From Leyella lascolaii (GTDB taxonomy: Bacteria > Bacteroidota > Bacteroidia > Bacteroidales > Bacteroidaceae): a stretch of DNA of 48,373 nucleotides. The stretch spans positions 108,361 to 156,733 of the forward strand of contig NZ_LT556044.1 of assembly GCF_900079775.1 (NCBI RefSeq), written 5' to 3'. How positions within the stretch are numbered: position 1 is the first letter of the stretch; each line of letters begins with the position of its first letter. The position numbers were made by a program, and so were the translations under genes. The notes below the pieces were generated by a model, which saw nothing but the letters and a program-made list of their open reading frames with translations, was not told the origin of the DNA and did not search any database. Shown here piece after piece: positions 17,930 through 26,807 of the stretch.

Positions 17930-19006
17930 TTATTCTTTGGCTTCGTTTTCAATATCCTTCAATGCTTTCTCCACACTCTGTTTATATTCCTCATCTGTTT
18001 GCTGAGAATAACCAAGACTGTCCAATCTGTTCATCATACGTTGGAATTCAGAGTAATTGTAATCCGAATATTGTGTACGTACTTGTCCGTATCTGTCCAG
18101 GTAATCAAAACCTAACTGCTGATGCACGCAGAATTTCAAGACAAGAGCATCACAGAAGTTGGGTAATACTTTAAGCACCTCTTCAGCACACCGCAAAGGG
18201 AAATAATCCCATGAATTGTATTTTTGCTGATAGGCTTTACCTAATTGCGTTATCATAAAGGCAATGTTCTCCTTGTCAGATAGAGCCGTTAGGAACACCC
18301 CATTGCGTATTGCTTCTGTATTGATTTGATGTGTTTGTATTAACCACTCGTCACGAACAAAATGGCCATTCGTGAGTTCTATATTCACCCATTTGCCATC
18401 TTCTCCAATATGTTTTACATACATGTGTTTTGGTGCAAAAGCAAGGGAGGATTGACCACCAAGTTCATTGCAAAGAATCTTATAATATAAAGGTAGTGAA
18501 GTGCATTGGCCTGTATGAGTATTCATCACTTTAGTAATGAACAATTTCCTGAAATCCTTCTTGCCTGTAAAATCTTCAAAGTCATAACTAAAGGCTTTAT
18601 TGCCATTCATTGGACTCGGCTTGGTGAAGTATTCAAATAAGGCAAAATTTGGAGCGGTTTTGTATTGCTGGATACCATTCACTTCAATAAATCGCTTTAA
18701 TATATACGCTATACTATCAATGTCATGGCAGAATTTCTCGTAATTCATATTGCCACCAGAATATGCCCACTCAACGATAAACTCTGCTCTCTTCAGAGAA
18801 TAAGGTATCTTGCCATTAAGCATCAACTGGAGTTCGTTAAGTCCATCAAGAAAGGCTTGGTCTTTTACCATATATGGAATTGTATCAAACGAGAGTTCCT
18901 CTCGGCACTCATAATATACGGTGTCGCTGCTCATTGCTGTTATCTTGCTTGTGACTAACAGAAAGAGTATGATTAGACTTATTATCTTATGTATATATAG
19001 TTTCAC
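17930..19006 (-). CDS. Exported transglutaminase-like protein
   Basis: A 358-aa protein with a signal peptide (hydrophobic 7-22). The middle carries a papain-like/transglutaminase pattern: Cys168 in THTGQCTSLPLYYK, His194 in FAPKHMYVKH, and the acidic partner near Glu210 in WVNIELTNG. The C-terminal third is helical and charged. It is the first gene of the overlapping string that contains the Rhs-core protein. It could process or modify that protein, or be an independent periplasmic thiol protease or amidase. Substrate unknown. Confidence 0.6.
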   Translation of the reverse strand: MKLYIHKIISLIILFLLVTSKITAMSSDTVYYECREELSFDTIPYMVKDQAFLDGLNELQLMLNGKIPYSLKRAEFIVEWAYSGGNMNYEKFCHDIDSIAYILKRFIEVNGIQQYKTAPNFALFEYFTKPSPMNGNKAFSYDFEDFTGKKDFRKLFITKVMNTHTGQCTSLPLYYKILCNELGGQSSLAFAPKHMYVKHIGEDGKWVNIELTNGHFVRDEWLIQTHQINTEAIRNGVFLTALSDKENIAFMITQLGKAYQQKYNSWDYFPLRCAEEVLKVLPNFCDALVLKFCVHQQLGFDYLDRYGQVRTQYSDYNYSEFQRMMNRLDSLGYSQQTDEEYKQSVEKALKDIENEAKE

Positions 19007-19212
19007 GAATTCTAGTGATGGATGATTCTGATTATTAATACAATACTTTTTGCAAACTTTTCACGTAAAATTACAATTTTCCTACAATTACAAGCAATTC
19101 GCCGTCTTAAATAACGTCAAAAAGCCGATTTTTGCCTCATTCTAACATCAAAACGTTACCTTACCCTCTTTTCTCTACCTTTCTGAACTAATCGACACCA
19201 TACAACAATAGC

Positions 19213-19262
19213 AAAAAAAACGAGGCAAGAACCTGTTCACCAAGTCCTTGCCTCGTTTTTTA
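19213..19262 (-). terminator. Intrinsic terminator of the ppdK gene (bidirectional form)
   Basis: Arms CGAGGCAAG (19221-19229) and CTTGCCTCG (19247-19255) are flanked by A8 and T6, so the structure can act on either strand. It lies 22 bases after the PPDK stop codon. Confidence 0.85.
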
Positions 19263-19283
19263 CTAATTTTCAGTTTTTATCGA

Positions 19284-22004
19284 TTATTCCTCGACAGCAG
19301 CCTGCGCCGCTGCAAGCCGTGCTATAGGCACTCTGAATGGTGAGCAAGATGCATAATTCATGCCTACTTTTGCACAGAACTTCACTGACGACGGCTCACC
19401 GCCGTGTTCCCCGCATATTCCTGTGCGCATTCCGGGACGTACGGCGCGACCTTTCTCTACCGCCATCTTTATAAGCTGTCCTACACCGTTCTGGTCAAGA
19501 ACCTGGAACGGATCAACACTCAGAATCTTCTTTTCAAGATATACAGGCAGGAAGCTTGCGATGTCATCGCGCGAATAACCGAACGTCATCTGCGTAAGGT
19601 CGTTTGTTCCGAATGAGAAATATTCAGCTTCAGATGCGATTTTATCGGCGGTAAGTGCAGCGCGCGGTACTTCAATCATTGTACCGATTTCAAACTTCAC
19701 CTCTATGCCTTCCTTCTCAAACACCTCTTTAGCAGTCTTTAGTATGACTTCCTTCTGCTGTTTGAACTCATATAAGATACCGATAAGCGGAACCATGATT
19801 TCCGGTTTCGGATTCTTGCCTTCTTTCTTCAGTTCGCATGCGGCAGTGAGTATGGCACGTGTCTGCATCGCTGTTATCTCCGGGAATGTTATTCCCAGAC
19901 GACAGCCACGGTGTCCGAGCATCGGGTTGTTTTCGGCAAGACTTGCTACGCGTTTCTGTATTTCCTCAACACTCACGCCCATTTCGTCTGCCATTATCTG
20001 CTGTCCTTTAAGGTCATGAGGTACGAATTCGTGAAGAGGCGGGTCAAGGAGTCGTATGTTGACCGGACATCCGTCCATGGCTTCAAGAATACCTTTAAAA
20101 TCTGCTTTCTGGTAGGGCAGGAGCTTTGCAAGTGCTTTCTCGCGACCTTCAACAGAGTCTGCAAGAATCATCTCACGCATAGCTACAATCTTTTTGTCCT
20201 CAAAGAACATGTGCTCCGTACGTGTCAGTCCGATGCCTTTTGCTCCAAAAGCCCGTGCTATTCTCGCATCGTGCGGTGTGTCGGCATTTGTGCGAACCTG
20301 CAGCTTTGTGTATTTGTCGCAAAGATCCATCAGTTCCTTGAAGTCACCTGACAGCTCTGCCGCTCTCGTCGGAATCTCTCCGGCATACACCTGTCCCGTA
20401 GAACCGTTCAACGAGATGTAATCACCTTCTTTATATACAATTCCTTCTATTTCTACAGTTTTGTTCTTGTAGTTCACATTTATGGCACCGGCTCCGGAAA
20501 CACAGCATTTTCCCATACCACGTGCAACTACGGCTGCATGTGAGGTCATACCACCTCTTGCTGTGAGGATGCCCTCTGCCGCAGACATACCTGCAAGGTC
20601 TTCAGGTGAGGTCTCTATACGCACCATAACCACGCGATGACCATCCTCATGCCATTTCTGTGCATCGTCTGCGTGGAATACTATCTGTCCGCATGCGGCA
20701 CCCGGTGATGCTGGAAGTCCCTGAGTTATGACCTTGGCTTTTTTCAAGGCGTCCTTATCAAAAATGGGATGGAGCAGCTCATCGAGCTTTTGCGGCTCAC
20801 ATCTCATCAAGGCGGTCTTTTCATCAATCTTACCTTCCTTTACAAGATCCATGGCAATCTTCACCATGGCTGTTCCTGTACGTTTGCCGTTACGTGTCTG
20901 CAGGAACCACAGTTTGCCTTCCTGTACGGTGAACTCCATGTCCTGCATATCTTTATAATGCTCTTCGAGTTTATTCTGGAGCATATTAAGCTTTTGATAT
21001 ATCTCGGGCATAGCTTCCTCCATAGAAGGATATTTTTCAATGCGTTCCTCCTCAGATATTCCCTGTAGTTCTGCCCAGCGGCGTGATCCTTCCTTGGTTA
21101 TCTGCTGAGGAGTTCTGATACCGGCGACAACATCTTCTCCCTGTGCGTTTACCAGATACTCACCATTGAAGATGTTTTCTCCTGTCGCAGCGTCGCGACT
21201 GAAGCATACACCTGTGGCAGATGTATTGCCCATATTTCCGAACACCATAGCCATGACATTTACCGCTGTTCCCCATTCCGCAGGTATTCCTTCCATCTTG
21301 CGGTAGAGTATGGCGCGTTCGTTCATCCAGCTGTCGAATACCGCACATATGGCTCCCCAAAGCTGCTCCATGGGGTCGTTCGGGAAGTCCCTTCCGGTCT
21401 GCTGCTTGATTGCATCCTTGAACAGAGTTACAAGCTGTTTCAGCTCGTCCACATTCATCTCGTTGTCGAGCGATATGCCACGTTGCGCTTTTACATTCTG
21501 TATTATAGCCTCAAACGGGTCGATGTCTTCTTTGTTGACCGGTTTCATTCCCATAACAACGTCTCCATACATCTGTACGAAGCGGCGGTAGCTGTCATAT
21601 GCGAACCGTTCGTTGCCGGTTTTCCTGGCAAGACCTTCAACAACCGTATCATTAAGTCCGAGGTTAAGAATCGTGTCCATCATTCCGGGCATGGAGGCAC
21701 GTGCTCCCGATCTCACTGACACAAGCAGGGGGTTGGATGCGTCTCCGAATTTGCAGCCCATCAGCGACTCTATATGTTTTACCGATTTCTCGACGTCGTC
21801 TTTCAGTAAGGCAACCACCTCGTCCTTACCTTTTTCAAAATACTCGTTGCATACGTCTGTAGTAATAGTAAATCCAGGAGGTACAGGCACTCCGATAAGA
21901 TTCATTTCCGCCAGATTGGCGCCTTTGCCTCCAAGCAGGTTTCTCATGTCTGCTTTACCTTCAGCTTTTCCATTACCAAAAGTGTAAACTCTTTTTTCAC
22001 TCAT
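19284..22004 (-). CDS. ppdK: Pyruvate, phosphate dikinase
   Basis: Interconverts pyruvate, ATP and phosphate with phosphoenolpyruvate, AMP and pyrophosphate; in anaerobic Bacteroidales it links glycolysis and PEP pools. The 906-aa protein has the N-terminal ATP-grasp domain (GGKGANLAEM at 25-34; VRSGARASMPGMMDT near 97-111), the swivelling phosphohistidine domain with His489 in GGMTSHAAVVARGMG, and the C-terminal PEP/pyruvate TIM barrel with GTNDLTQMTFG and Cys864 in GICGEHGGEP. The regulatory Thr487 neighbour typical of PPDK is present. It is a single-gene unit with a strong promoter and terminator. Confidence 0.97.
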   Translation of the reverse strand: MSEKRVYTFGNGKAEGKADMRNLLGGKGANLAEMNLIGVPVPPGFTITTDVCNEYFEKGKDEVVALLKDDVEKSVKHIESLMGCKFGDASNPLLVSVRSGARASMPGMMDTILNLGLNDTVVEGLARKTGNERFAYDSYRRFVQMYGDVVMGMKPVNKEDIDPFEAIIQNVKAQRGISLDNEMNVDELKQLVTLFKDAIKQQTGRDFPNDPMEQLWGAICAVFDSWMNERAILYRKMEGIPAEWGTAVNVMAMVFGNMGNTSATGVCFSRDAATGENIFNGEYLVNAQGEDVVAGIRTPQQITKEGSRRWAELQGISEEERIEKYPSMEEAMPEIYQKLNMLQNKLEEHYKDMQDMEFTVQEGKLWFLQTRNGKRTGTAMVKIAMDLVKEGKIDEKTALMRCEPQKLDELLHPIFDKDALKKAKVITQGLPASPGAACGQIVFHADDAQKWHEDGHRVVMVRIETSPEDLAGMSAAEGILTARGGMTSHAAVVARGMGKCCVSGAGAINVNYKNKTVEIEGIVYKEGDYISLNGSTGQVYAGEIPTRAAELSGDFKELMDLCDKYTKLQVRTNADTPHDARIARAFGAKGIGLTRTEHMFFEDKKIVAMREMILADSVEGREKALAKLLPYQKADFKGILEAMDGCPVNIRLLDPPLHEFVPHDLKGQQIMADEMGVSVEEIQKRVASLAENNPMLGHRGCRLGITFPEITAMQTRAILTAACELKKEGKNPKPEIMVPLIGILYEFKQQKEVILKTAKEVFEKEGIEVKFEIGTMIEVPRAALTADKIASEAEYFSFGTNDLTQMTFGYSRDDIASFLPVYLEKKILSVDPFQVLDQNGVGQLIKMAVEKGRAVRPGMRTGICGEHGGEPSSVKFCAKVGMNYASCSPFRVPIARLAAAQAAVEE

Positions 22005-22109
22005 AGTCGATAAGATATTATTATGTTATAATTTTGAATTTTATTGTGGTTAATATTGTAATCAAAACAATATATATGTCATATTTTTTTTCACCAATAT
22101 TGTTTTCTG

Positions 22110-22140
22110 CAAAGATAATTTTATTATTATAAAATGCAAA
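22110..22140 (-). promoter_or_regulatory. Promoter of ppdK
   Basis: Minus-strand TTTG (22137-22140), 19-base spacer and TATCTTTG (22110-22117). The untranslated leader would be about 100 bases, with an A/T-rich sequence and no obvious riboswitch-like fold. Confidence 0.82.
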
Positions 22141-22237
22141 ATTTTTTTATTGAAAAATGTAATGTCGGCTTTGCATTTTATACATTGTATCATCCTATAT
22201 GTCTGTTACAGCATTGCAGACCCGTAACATTGCCTTG

Positions 22238-23125
22238 TTACGGGCGTACCGCTTCTGACTTATGATATTCAACGAGTCTTTCCGCCGGACTCTGAAGAAT
22301 ACATCCTATTCTTACATTCTCAGCTTGTGCAGCTTCCAGAAGCTGTGTTCTGTAGATACATGCTATACTGCCGACAATGCCAACCTCAAGTTCGGGATAG
22401 TTGTATTGCGACGTGTTGTTTCTGAAGAAGGAGCGGAAGTTTGATACAACTATATCTGCAACACCGTCTACATCAATGTGTGAAGAGATAAAAACAGATA
22501 AAGATGCAAGAAACTTGCTTGGTGTATTTCTGCTGTATACATTTTGTATGATGTCATCTATGTCAGTAGAACATTGCTCCTCGAATTCTTTGAGCAGCGG
22601 CTTCGGGAGTCTGCCTTTGTAAAGAGCATTAAGGAAAAGCTTGCCGAGAACGGCACCGCTTCCTTCATCTCCAAGTATATATCCCATGGACGGAACCTTG
22701 TATGTTATGTTGTTTCCATCGTACAATCCGGAATTAGAGCCTGTTCCGAGGATGCATGCAATGCCTTTGTCCCGCCCGAATAAAGAACGTCCGGCAGCTG
22801 TCAGGTCACTCTCCACTTCAGTCTTGGAGCCTGTTCCGAATATGTTCTGCAGCAATTTTTTCATTTTGGGCACGTTCTGCTGGGAACATCCGGCTCCATA
22901 ATAATATATCTCAATATCGTCACTCCGATGTCCGCTGTTACACCTTTCGGAAAGAATGCCACTTTGAGCCAGTTGAGGACGTAGCTCTTTTTTCAGAATA
23001 TCACAAATTTGCGACTCTGACATGATAGCCGGATTTATTCCGCTTGTTCTTATGACAGTATCGCCTGTGCCCTCCAATATCCGCCAGTCCGTCTTCGTGC
23101 TGCCGGCATCTGCTACTATTATCAT
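22238..23125 (-). CDS. N-acetylglucosamine kinase-like ATPase (BadF/BadG family)
   Basis: A 295-aa ASKHA-fold sugar kinase or ATPase. Motifs are phosphate-1 DAGSTKTDW (6-14), acidic Asp107 in ESDL, phosphate-2 GTGSNSG (127-133), and GDEGSGA (152-158), as in eukaryotic-type GlcNAc kinases. It probably phosphorylates N-acetylglucosamine or another amino sugar in the cytoplasm. The stop codon lies within a CCCGTAAC/GTTACGGG hairpin that has no T-run. The 51-aa membrane protein gene is 65 bases upstream with a hairpin between. Exact substrate is inferred. Confidence 0.8.
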   Translation of the reverse strand: MIIVADAGSTKTDWRILEGTGDTVIRTSGINPAIMSESQICDILKKELRPQLAQSGILSERCNSGHRSDDIEIYYYGAGCSQQNVPKMKKLLQNIFGTGSKTEVESDLTAAGRSLFGRDKGIACILGTGSNSGLYDGNNITYKVPSMGYILGDEGSGAVLGKLFLNALYKGRLPKPLLKEFEEQCSTDIDDIIQNVYSRNTPSKFLASLSVFISSHIDVDGVADIVVSNFRSFFRNNTSQYNYPELEVGIVGSIACIYRTQLLEAAQAENVRIGCILQSPAERLVEYHKSEAVRP

Positions 23126-23146
23126 GGTTTATATATGTATGAATAT

Positions 23147-23180
23147 ATAAATAAGTGTAGCATGGTTTCAGTAGCTACAC
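23147..23180 (-). terminator. Possible weak terminator or attenuator before the kinase gene
   Basis: Perfect 7-bp arms GTGTAGC (23155-23161) and GCTACAC (23174-23180) are followed on the minus strand by TTATTTATAT. The T-tract is interrupted, so it may act only partly. Confidence 0.4.
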
Positions 23181-23190
23181 CTCATCGGTT

Positions 23191-23346
23191 CTAATAAAAT
23201 TTATAGTAATATAATAGTAACATGGCGGCGACAATGACTGCAATGACTATAAACTTAATAAGACAGCTTGCTATTTTTTTCAGTATAAAGAATGCGGCAA
23301 TGACTGCCAGAATGCAATAAATGTAGTATTCGAAGTTTGAGCTCAT
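23191..23346 (-). CDS. Small membrane protein (51 aa)
   Basis: Reads MSSNFEYYIYCILAVIAAFF and continues with KKIAS then a second hydrophobic stretch ending YYYKFY. Two membrane helices (about 8-22 and 29-46) are joined by a short basic loop. The start codon follows a TAATTTTG -7 element by about 40 bases, and the kinase gene follows on the same strand. Codon use is ordinary and there is no frame of similar size on the other strand, so I think it is a real gene. Function unknown. Confidence 0.6.
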   Translation of the reverse strand: MSSNFEYYIYCILAVIAAFFILKKIASCLIKFIVIAVIVAAMLLLYYYKFY

Positions 23347-23385
23347 AGTTTTCTGTATATTTTACTATACACTTATATTATGCGG

Positions 23386-23393
23386 CAAAATTA
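23386..23393 (-). promoter_or_regulatory. Promoter -7 element of the small membrane protein gene
   Basis: Minus-strand TAATTTTG. No TTTG at -33. Confidence 0.45.
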
Positions 23394-23475
23394 CACTTTT
23401 TTTTTCATCCACCGTATTTTCATTACGGCTTTTTTGTCAGTTCAAACATTGATATGTGGATGTTATAAATTAATT

Positions 23476-23593
23476 GCCATCATATTGTGTGATGTCAGGA
23501 ATCTGCATTTCAAAGTCCGAAGAGTGAGTGTGGCGGGCTACACTACCGATAAGACTTTGAAATGAAAACCTGAAGGACGCACATAATGATGGC
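23476..23593. repeat. Long imperfect palindrome, 118 bp
   Basis: The outer arms are GCCATCAT (23476-23483) and its complement ending at 23593. An inner perfect 12-bp pair is CATTTCAAAGTC (23506-23517) with GACTTTGAAATG (23553-23564). A TCAGG/CCTGA pair lies between, and the terminal loop contains an AGTGT/ACACT stem. The whole segment can fold into one rod. It may be a miniature inverted-repeat element or a structured RNA. I see no clear target-site duplication. Confidence 0.7.
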
Positions 23594-24570
23594 AAAGGTA
23601 TATTTAACATATAAGTGATTTTATAATATAGGCTAATTTTGAACAGCTGCTTATATGTATTCGATGACACTATATTCCAATTCTGTTTATGCCGTACGGA
23701 TATGCACTTTGTATATTTATGCTTTTTCAATGGTAATTTTTTTTGACAGTCAGAATTCGTGAAATAGAATTTTGAATGTGAAGAACAGTTTAATCAAAAT
23801 GTGTAAAAGCACATCGTAAGAACATGTATTCTTTATTGTTGCTTTCAACAAAGTGCTTTTCGCTTTATAAAAAAGCAGCTTTCATGCTTCAAAACGATGC
23901 TTTGGAGCCCGTGATATGGGCTTTATCGTGACGTGAAACTGGCTTTATCGCGGTGCGAGTTAATATTATTCTTGATTTAAAATATGGTAAAACGTTTATT
24001 ATCAGATATTTATACATGTTGTAAAATACCTGCGCATTTGAATCCATATTTTATTTTTCTCAGAATAATACGTCTATGCGCACTTGAGAATATTTATTGT
24101 TGTATAATTATAAATAGCGATGAATAAATATGCATAAGTATATGTTCCAAACTGATTCACATTCAATCATATGCTGTAAAAAATCGCATTTAACAGTCAT
24201 AAGTGTCGGTTTTGCCGACTCAACACTTCTGTTGATACTGTGTTTACGACCATGAAGAACGCGAAAGACGGTGACAAGGATATGGCGAAAATGTCAGTAG
24301 TTCACAACACCAATTTGATTTTGACATATAGCTATGCCATACAAAGTCAGTAAAAAATAGGTGTCAGAAAATACAGGAAGTCCGATATCTGATAATGAAA
24401 GAAATGTTCTTATCTGCACAAAGCCAATAATCCGAAATTAATGATGAATTATCCTAAATAGTCGTCTTAATTGTATTAATCTCGAAATTTATCATTAAAT
24501 TTGCATAAGATAGGGTATAATCCGCAAGTTTAATGCCTGCTCTTATTGCACATTTTTGCATTACCATTGC
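23594..24570. other. Non-coding stretch of about 1 kb
   Basis: No supported gene. Short imperfect hairpins occur, for example AAGTGT...ACACTT around 24201-24228 enclosing a CGGTTTTGCCG stem. Stops are frequent in all frames. It looks like decayed or spacer DNA between the kinase operon and the permease gene. Confidence 0.5.
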
Positions 24571-24812
24571 ATAAGACAAGCTTCGGCTCGGCAGTATCAA
24601 GTCTGGTAAAACTTCGTTTTCCCGTCTTGCTGTTGCGCTCGCCTTGCGTTATCTTTGCATAAGACAAGCTTCGGCTCGGCAGTACTAAGTCTGGTAAAAC
24701 TTCGTTTTCCCGTCTTGCTGTTGCGCTCGCCTTGCGTTATCTTTGCATAAGATAAGCTGCACTCGGGAAATTGAAAGCAAGCTTTCCTTACGCTCGTTTG
24801 CATTATTTTTGC
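24571..24812. repeat. Tandem repeat, 88-bp period, two near-identical units and a diverged third
   Basis: ATAAGACAAG starts at 24571 and 24659, and ATAAGATAAG at 24747, an exact 88-base period. Units 1 and 2 differ at only two or three positions. Unit 3 diverges inside but keeps the ends. Each boundary carries TATCTTTGC, which matches the promoter -7 element. The third unit (24738-24811) is the same kind of sequence as 42266-42340 in front of metA on the other strand. Confidence 0.8.
24804..24811 (+). promoter_or_regulatory. Possible promoter -7 element of the permease gene
   Basis: TATTTTTG at the right end of the 88-bp repeat array matches TAnnTTTG, about 100 bases before the permease start. 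No -33 box is seen. Confidence 0.45.
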
Positions 24813-24912
24813 TATAGAAAATTTATATTTAACTCTTCCGGAGGTAAGAATGACTGTGTCGTGATAACGATTTGCTGTATATCTTTCATCCGTATAAAGA
24901 AAACATATTCAT

Positions 24913-26778
24913 ATGGACATGTTGATAACTGTTTTAATTCTTGTAGTCTCAGCTATCCTGTTTGCAATAGGAAAAATCCGTGCCGACATAGTGGCATTGG
25001 GCGGTCTCATTTTGTTATTGGTTTTTGGAATCCTTACACCAGAGGAAGCTTTGGCAGGATTTTCAAGTCCTGTTGTGATAATGATGGTCGGACTGTTCGT
25101 TGTCGGAGGCGCGATATTTCAGACAGGGCTTGCAAAGAAGCTCAGCAGCAAGATAGTAAGCCTGGCAGGGAAAAATGAGCTGCGTCTGTTTGTCACAATC
25201 TTTGTTGTCACGTCATTAATCGGAGCATTTGTCAGCAATACAGGCACCGTGGCACTGATGATGCCTGTTGTTGTCAGTCTGGCGTCAAGGGCTGACATAA
25301 AGGCTGGACGTCTGCTCATGCCGGTGGCATTTGCCAGCAGTATAGGAGGAATGCTAACGCTTATCGGTACACCGCCAAACCTTGTCATTCAGGATACTTT
25401 GACAGGTGCGGGTTACGAGCCTCTGTCATTTTTTTCGTTCTCTCCTGTCGGCTTGGTATGCATCATTTCTGGAATAATAATTTTATTGCCATTGAGCAGA
25501 TGGTTTCTGTCAAAGAACGATGATAAGAAAGGACGGCGCAAAAAAGGAGGTAAGACATTGGAGCAACTTGTGAAGGAATACAGGCTTGCTGACAATATGT
25601 CGGTATTCAAAGTCAGCGCAGGCTCCGGACTGAACGGAAAAACCATTTCAGAACTTGATATACATAACAACTACGGACTCTTTGTGTTTGAAGTGAGAAG
25701 CGAGAACAGCCGTCATAGCGGTATAATAAAGAATGTGGCACAGAGGTCGGCGGGTCCTGAGACGATTCTGTCTGCGAATGACCTGATTTATATCACCGGC
25801 GATAGGGAGCAGCGCATGCGTTTTGCGGAAGAATACGCTCTTGAGATATGCAGCAATAAAGACGAACAGAGCAAAGACACAGCCGACGGTCTGGCATTCT
25901 ACGATATAGGAATAGCAGAAATTGTGTTGATGCCCAACTCAAGGCTTGTGAATGTATTGCTCAAAAACTCGGGATTCAGAGACAAATACAGTATAAATAT
26001 TATTGGTATACGTCGTGACGGGGAGTATATAATGGACAACTTGCCTGAAGTTAAACTGCATTCGGGGGATGTGCTGCTTATACAGGGTACATGGAACAAC
26101 ATAGCACGGCTCAGCAACGAGGAAGACAACTGGGTGTTGCTTGGTCAGCCTCTTGAAGAAGCGGATAAAGTCACGTTAGACTATAAGGCTCCCATGGCAG
26201 CCGGCATAATGCTTTTGATGATTATGCTTATGGTGTTCGACTTTATTCCGGTTGCCCCTGTTACCGCTGTCATGATAGCCGGATTGCTTATGGTTGTGTG
26301 CGGTTGCTTCAGAAATGCGGAGGCTGCCTATAAAACGATAAACTGGGAAAGTATAGTGCTGATAGCTGCAATGATGCCGCTGTCTGTGGCATTGGAGAAA
26401 ACAGGAGTTTCGTCATGGTTGTCCCATTCGCTTGTTAACGTTCTCGGAGGATTCGGTCCCATGGCACTTCTTGCAGGCATTTATTTCACTACTTCCATAA
26501 TGACACTATTCATAAGTAATACTGCAACAGCTGTACTTATGGCTCCGATAGCCCTTTCTTCTGCAGTGGAGATGGGATTCAGTCCTTATCCGTTTATGTT
26601 CGGAGTGACCCTCGGGGCAAGCATGTGCTTCGCATCACCGTTTTCCACACCGCCGAATGCTCTTGTAATGCAGGCAGGAGGCTATACGTTTATGGATTAT
26701 GTCAAGGTGGGACTGCCTTTACAGATATTAATGGGAATTATATTGATATTCGTTTTGCCACTTATCTTCCCGTTCTGA
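24913..26778 (+). CDS. SLC13-type permease with two TrkA-C (RCK_C) domains
   Basis: A 621-aa inner-membrane transporter of the divalent anion:sodium symporter type. The N-terminal membrane half (1-195) holds SNTGTVALMMPVV and the GGMLTLIGTPPNLVI motif (about 149-163), characteristic of the family. A soluble middle (about 205-405) contains two RCK_C domains, which usually bind a small ligand and gate transport. The C-terminal half (about 425-621) repeats the membrane fold, with SNTATAVLMAPIA and FSTPPNALVMQ. The substrate is unknown (dicarboxylate, sulfate or another anion). It ends 29 bases from the convergent zinc-ribbon gene with no clear terminator between. Confidence 0.88.
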   Translation: MDMLITVLILVVSAILFAIGKIRADIVALGGLILLLVFGILTPEEALAGFSSPVVIMMVGLFVVGGAIFQTGLAKKLSSKIVSLAGKNELRLFVTIFVVTSLIGAFVSNTGTVALMMPVVVSLASRADIKAGRLLMPVAFASSIGGMLTLIGTPPNLVIQDTLTGAGYEPLSFFSFSPVGLVCIISGIIILLPLSRWFLSKNDDKKGRRKKGGKTLEQLVKEYRLADNMSVFKVSAGSGLNGKTISELDIHNNYGLFVFEVRSENSRHSGIIKNVAQRSAGPETILSANDLIYITGDREQRMRFAEEYALEICSNKDEQSKDTADGLAFYDIGIAEIVLMPNSRLVNVLLKNSGFRDKYSINIIGIRRDGEYIMDNLPEVKLHSGDVLLIQGTWNNIARLSNEEDNWVLLGQPLEEADKVTLDYKAPMAAGIMLLMIMLMVFDFIPVAPVTAVMIAGLLMVVCGCFRNAEAAYKTINWESIVLIAAMMPLSVALEKTGVSSWLSHSLVNVLGGFGPMALLAGIYFTTSIMTLFISNTATAVLMAPIALSSAVEMGFSPYPFMFGVTLGASMCFASPFSTPPNALVMQAGGYTFMDYVKVGLPLQILMGIILIFVLPLIFPF

Positions 26779-26807
26779 GGAGTGATGTCGGCGGTAGCGG
26801 AAAAAGC

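Noticed and set aside
19053..19060. AAAGTTTG as a promoter for the transglutaminase-Rhs operon
   Set aside because: First base differs from TAnnTTTG and no -33 box is at the right distance; left unassigned.
22218..22241. CCCGTAAC/GTTACGGG hairpin at the end of the kinase gene as a terminator
   Set aside because: It contains the stop codon and has no T-run on the minus strand, so intrinsic termination is not supported.
24571..24746. Direct repeats that could suggest a CRISPR array
   Set aside because: The period is 88 bases with no variable spacers; the units are nearly identical across their length, so it is a plain tandem repeat.
24838..24864. GGAGGTAAGA followed by ATG, like a Shine-Dalgarno site and a leader peptide
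   Set aside because: The frame is only four codons and Bacteroidetes rarely use such sites; probably chance.
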